Shown in pieces: positions 60,981 through 64,000 of a DNA stretch of 64,000 nt. Each line of letters opens with the position of its first letter. Position 1 is the first letter of the stretch. The position numbers were made by a program, and so were the translations under genes. The DNA is from Nitrospira sp. (GTDB lineage: Bacteria > Nitrospirota > Nitrospiria > Nitrospirales > Nitrospiraceae). The notes under the pieces were generated by a model that saw only the letters and a program-made list of their open reading frames with translations, did not search any database and was not told the origin of the DNA. The stretch covers positions 1-64,000 of the forward strand of contig JAURZE010000022.1 in NCBI GenBank assembly GCA_030653545.1. The letters run 5' to 3'.

Positions 60981-61535
60981 TTACCACTTTCCTAGCCAGT
61001 GGCGGGATCCGGCCAGGTAGGCCGGGATGCCAATGGCGAGAAAGACCAGCCCCTGAACAAAGTAGTGGCTGGCAATATCCGGCGGAGTTAACCGGCCAAG
61101 GAAGATCAGGGCGGCTGCGCTGATCGTGGCTCCTAAGGTGGTGCGTTTGGGACAGGGACGAAAGCGGCCCTCGTCATATGAGCGCAGCACCCACACAATC
61201 ATCCAGGCCAAGGCGCCGATTCCCAGGGCTCCCGCTAAATCGGTGAGCCCGATCAGGACACTGTCGACGATGAGTCGCGAGGTGGCGCGAGAACCGAGAT
61301 CGAGTTTGAGGCGGATGCCTTCCCCCACGATGAGTAGAAGGCCAACAATGGCCACGCCGATCGAGAAATGCCAGTGCGTCAGCGGCTTTTCAGAATCCTG
61401 GTTGCCGGTCTGGGGAGGCAGATCCGTGCGGGACATCAAGCGACGTCGGACGAGCGGAGTGAGATCGTATCCGCAATCACACGATAACGACGAGTCGGGG
61501 TTCATTTGAAGGCAGCGTGGGCATTCAATCGACAT
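60981..61535 (-). CDS. Zinc-ribbon membrane protein
   Basis: This 184-residue protein starts MSIECPRCLQMNPDSSLSCD and continues with CGY, so CPRC and CDC can bind zinc. Four predicted helices follow, at about 54-74, 88-112, 130-148 and 158-176. Such zinc ribbon plus membrane proteins have diverse unknown roles. No operon partner is visible. Confidence 0.6.
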   Translation of the reverse strand: MSIECPRCLQMNPDSSLSCDCGYDLTPLVRRRLMSRTDLPPQTGNQDSEKPLTHWHFSIGVAIVGLLLIVGEGIRLKLDLGSRATSRLIVDSVLIGLTDLAGALGIGALAWMIVWVLRSYDEGRFRPCPKRTTLGATISAAALIFLGRLTPPDIASHYFVQGLVFLAIGIPAYLAGSRHWLGKW

Positions 61536-61610
61536 GTGACAATATCCGCAGTCTGCTAGAATGCATTCGAACGAAGCTTCTCTCCACCGCCACCATACCG
61601 CGAGACCACG

Positions 61611-62012
61611 ATGCAGTCACGTAGATCCTGTCAAACGCTCATTGCTCTGGGGAGCCTTTTTGCCGCGCTGGCCGTTGCCGCGGGAGCGTTCGGCGCCCAT
61701 ATGTTGAAGTCGATATTGGATCCGCCGATGCTGGCCGTGTTTGAAACGGCGGCTCGCTATCAGATGTATCATGCTCTGGGCATGATCGCGGTTGGATTGG
61801 CGGGGCAGGTCTTTGGTTGCCCTCAGGTGGCGCGCGCCGGCTGGTGTTTCGCAGCCGGGATCTTCCTATTTTGCGGGAGTCTCTACGGTGTCTCGTTGTT
61901 GGGTATTCGCTGGTTAGGAGCCATGACGCCGATCGGGGGGCTGGCGTTTATGACGGGCTGGAGCTTGCTCGGCTGGTATGTCTGGCGCGAACAGGTTGTC
62001 ACGCAAGAGTAA
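61611..62012 (+). CDS. DUF423-family membrane protein
   Basis: This 133-residue protein has four predicted helices and the DUF423 signature: LGSLFAALAVAAGAFGAHML, then FETAARYQMYHALGMIAVG and MTPIGGLAFMTGWSLL. The A-G-A-F-G-A-H-x-L and Y-x-x-x-H-A-L motifs are intact. Function is unknown for the family. ATG at 61611 has no strong Shine-Dalgarno. Confidence 0.85.
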   Translation: MQSRRSCQTLIALGSLFAALAVAAGAFGAHMLKSILDPPMLAVFETAARYQMYHALGMIAVGLAGQVFGCPQVARAGWCFAAGIFLFCGSLYGVSLLGIRWLGAMTPIGGLAFMTGWSLLGWYVWREQVVTQE

Positions 62013-62031
62013 GAATACCCGGGTTGAAGGG

Positions 62032-62937
62032 TTACGGCTTGCAGTCGCTGGTCCGTTTTCCGCTGATCGATCCCCATCCGCCTTGTGAGTTCACGAAGGT
62101 GCCTTCTAAGCCTTTTCCTTCTTTGGTGAATTGCAGGCTGTCTTCCTGGACTTGGCCGTTGCTTTCCCAACGAAGATAGACGTTCTCTCCCAGCACGACG
62201 GTTTCGACCAGCCCGGAGACCTGGGGATATTCAGGCCCCGGGGGAGGGAACAGCATGGCCAGCTTCTGCTCTTGATGATGCTGCTGGTGATTGTGAATGA
62301 TCCATTGCCAGGTTCCGCAGAGTTTATTGCGTCCCCGCACCGTTCGTACCCGATCTTTCCAGGTCCTGAGTTGCCACCATTCCGCGATCGCCCGCTGTTG
62401 CGCATCGAGGGCCAAGCGTCCCGCGGTAAGGGCGAGAGGCACGCGGTCGGCTGCGGTGGTATCCGGTTTCACGTCGGCCAGTTGCGTCAATTCTTTCATC
62501 GTCTGAGCGAGACTGGGAATGGCTGCCGTCGTCTGGATCCAGTTCACAACTGTGGCCGACGGAGCGGCAACGAGGTCCGCATGCTGACTCAAGGATTGCG
62601 TGATGCGGTCGGCTGTCTGCCAGGCAGCCAAGTTGGCAATGAGCCGTTGGGCAGACGCCGTCAGTTCTTGGACGCCCAGCTCTTTGGCAACTTTGGCGGG
62701 GATGTTCTTTGCGGCGACGGTACTCGCGACATCTTGGAGGCCCAGCGCCGGTCCCACTTTCGTTGTGAAGAGGGACAATGCAGCCGCATTGTCCGACAGG
62801 GTCCCCAGCGCTTCCGACTGAGCTTGGACTAACGGATACAGTTCAGCAGGTCCGGAACTAGGGTCTGCTGCGTGGCTAGAGGAGACGAGGAGGAGCAGAC
62901 TGACAAACCAACCTGCGATGTTCAGGGATCGACTCAT
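62032..62937 (-). CDS. Secreted protein of unknown function
   Basis: This 301-residue protein has a signal peptide ending near SSSHAADPS. The mature part is Ala/Leu-rich and helical for about 180 residues. A C-terminal beta-rich domain (GTWQWIIHNHQQHHQEQKLA) begins with a His/Gln-rich stretch and ends with QGGWGSISGKRTSDCKP. The C-terminal region looks like a small lipocalin-type or DUF fold, but I cannot name it. It lies downstream of the dienelactone-hydrolase-like gene (45-base gap). Confidence 0.6.
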   Translation of the reverse strand: MSRSLNIAGWFVSLLLLVSSSHAADPSSGPAELYPLVQAQSEALGTLSDNAAALSLFTTKVGPALGLQDVASTVAAKNIPAKVAKELGVQELTASAQRLIANLAAWQTADRITQSLSQHADLVAAPSATVVNWIQTTAAIPSLAQTMKELTQLADVKPDTTAADRVPLALTAGRLALDAQQRAIAEWWQLRTWKDRVRTVRGRNKLCGTWQWIIHNHQQHHQEQKLAMLFPPPGPEYPQVSGLVETVVLGENVYLRWESNGQVQEDSLQFTKEGKGLEGTFVNSQGGWGSISGKRTSDCKP

Positions 62938-62982
62938 AGGTCACCAGGATAGGGATGAATGCGAGGGTGATGGAGATGTTCG

Positions 62983-63783
62983 CTAGGTTCCTTGAAAGCA
63001 GGCCTTGAGGAAGACGGCCGATCGTTCCCAGGCTGTGGCGGTGATATCCGCGCGATAGGAGTCGGCCTTCATTTCATTGCTGAAGGCATGTGGCGCATCT
63101 GGGTAATTAGCAATCTCGACCTTCTTGCCATATTCAGCGGCGGCGGCGCGTAACTGTTCGGCATCGTCTGCGGTCGCCCAGGTATCTCGCCCGGCTTGAT
63201 GGTAGAGAATCGGGGAGATCACTTCTTTCATCAGCTCGCGAGGCTGGAACATTTTCCCATAGTAGGCGACCGTCGCACGCAATCGCTTTCGCTGGGCGGC
63301 AAAACGGAGTGCCAGCGAGGCCCCCATCCCATAGCCCACCACTCCGTGAATATTCCGCTTGGTGAAATCTTTCGTGTTCAGATATTCGCAACAGGAGTTG
63401 ATGTCCCGAAGCACCAGAGATTCGTCGATTTTTGCCATCAGCGCTTCGCCGACCTCATCATTGGCGGTGACCATGCCGCCGATCCGTCCATAGAGATTGG
63501 GGATGATGACCACGTACCCTTCACAGGCCAGCCGAGCGCCGAGATCCTTGATTTGCCCGGTTAATCCCCATCGGTCGTGCAGCAGCACGAGACTCGGATA
63601 GAGCATCTTTGTCTGCGGCCAAAACAAGATCGTTTCAACCTGCACTTCTTTCGGCATGCGTGTCTTGATGTAGGGATCCACCATGGCATCGCTATGGGTC
63701 GGGATGGGCACCCCGCTCGGGAATCGGGCGATTCCCGTGCCGATCTGATCCAAGGTATACGGTGCCGAATGTGTCGTGGTCAT
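62983..63783 (-). CDS. Dienelactone hydrolase family protein lacking the nucleophile
   Basis: This 266-residue alpha/beta-hydrolase fold protein belongs to the DLH family by layout. The usual G-x-C/S-x-G elbow reads GYGMGAS, so the nucleophile position (about residue 152) is Gly. The Asp (GRDTW, about 200) and His (DAPHAF, about 232) of the triad are present. The early E of classical DLH is replaced by D in LLHDRWG. Catalysis by the standard mechanism is unlikely, and the protein may bind rather than hydrolyse a ligand. The function is unknown. Confidence 0.75.
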   Translation of the reverse strand: MTTTHSAPYTLDQIGTGIARFPSGVPIPTHSDAMVDPYIKTRMPKEVQVETILFWPQTKMLYPSLVLLHDRWGLTGQIKDLGARLACEGYVVIIPNLYGRIGGMVTANDEVGEALMAKIDESLVLRDINSCCEYLNTKDFTKRNIHGVVGYGMGASLALRFAAQRKRLRATVAYYGKMFQPRELMKEVISPILYHQAGRDTWATADDAEQLRAAAAEYGKKVEIANYPDAPHAFSNEMKADSYRADITATAWERSAVFLKACFQGT

Positions 63784-63898
63784 GGTGCTAAACCCTTTCC
63801 CCGCGCGTATTTCAGAAAGCTGATCCGTATCGAACCTGGGTTCCGACTATAGGGAACCGTTTGCGGGAATGTCAACGGAGTGTCATGACGTGAACTCA

Positions 63899-63927
63899 TT
63901 GACCCGTAAGGACATCCACTCTACAGT
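63899..63927 (+). promoter_or_regulatory. Sigma-70-type promoter of the last gene
   Basis: TTGACC (63899-63904), 17 bases and TACAGT (63922-63927) lie 20 bases before the ATG at 63948, with AGGAGG between. Confidence 0.6.
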
Positions 63928-63947
63928 GCCAAACAGGAGGAGCTCAT

Positions 63948-64000
63948 ATGACGGTACCGCCACAAATCAGCCTGGGGCTCATAGGCGCCGGGCGCCATGG
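63948..64000 (+). CDS. NAD(P)-binding oxidoreductase, N-terminal fragment
   Basis: After AGGAGG the frame reads MTVPPQISLGLIGAGRHG to the window edge. GLIGAGRHG is the Rossmann glycine loop of Gfo/Idh/MocA-type or related oxidoreductases. Only 17-18 codons are visible, so the family is a guess. Confidence 0.6.
   Translation, partial: MTVPPQISLGLIGAGRH

Overview
The window looks like a chromosomal segment of a Nitrospira-type bacterium (phylum Nitrospirota). This is inferred from the gene content: a TIGR04073-type exosortase-associated protein, a long B12-dependent ribonucleotide reductase, bacterial topoisomerase VI, many SPII lipoproteins and GC-rich coding. No 16S gene or other direct taxonomic marker is present, so the assignment is an inference. 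Almost everything is chromosomal housekeeping. The only mobile DNA is the tail of an IS30-type element at the left edge, which truncates a sensor gene.

Layout. 0-8 kb: broken sensor gene, a 23S rRNA methyltransferase-like gene, a Nudix hydrolase, a RelE/ParE-type toxin-antitoxin pair, two tandem PilZ proteins, a MutY catalytic protein followed by a separate Nudix gene and a PolB-type exonuclease, then a lipoprotein. 8.8-11.5 kb: miaB and mtaB, overlapping by ATGA. 11.6-14.3 kb: small secreted and membrane proteins and an AmpG-like permease. 14.6-19 kb: nrdJ, two small downstream genes and a possible 56-residue ORF. 19-24 kb: ACT-domain protein, RlpA, CorC/HlyC-type membrane protein, ligA. 23.9-26.8 kb: a MoxR-type AAA+ ATPase directly abutting an uncharacterised 638-residue protein. 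This pair is the best candidate here for an undescribed system. 27-34 kb: a LysM lipoprotein reading into a complete trpEGDCFBA operon. 34.3-42.5 kb: a leftward block for envelope biogenesis and translation (lipoprotein, TraF-like outer-membrane protein, lolD, lolC/E, lysS, prfB with its programmed frameshift, lnt). 42.6-44.2 kb: small proteins and a palindrome-bounded repeat.

The 1.07-kb gap at 44.25-45.31 kb contains a cluster of DnaA-box-like sites with AT-rich inverted repeats, followed by a promoter and a 6S-like structured RNA. Coding strands mostly diverge from this point: leftward from 42.5 to 34.3 kb, rightward from 45.3 to 58.8 kb. A replication origin is therefore possible. To its right lie top6B, top6A and an SF2 helicase, then AddB/AddA-like recombination nucleases. 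The last 6 kb hold lgt, a YtxH protein with a sigma-54-type promoter, tRNA-Leu(TAA), small membrane and secreted proteins, a dienelactone-hydrolase-like protein without its nucleophile, and the start of an oxidoreductase gene.

Themes: lipoprotein maturation (lgt, lnt, lolD, lolC/E) together with many lipoprotein genes, DNA maintenance (mutY, Nudix, ligA, topo VI, AddAB), tRNA thiomethylation and tryptophan synthesis.
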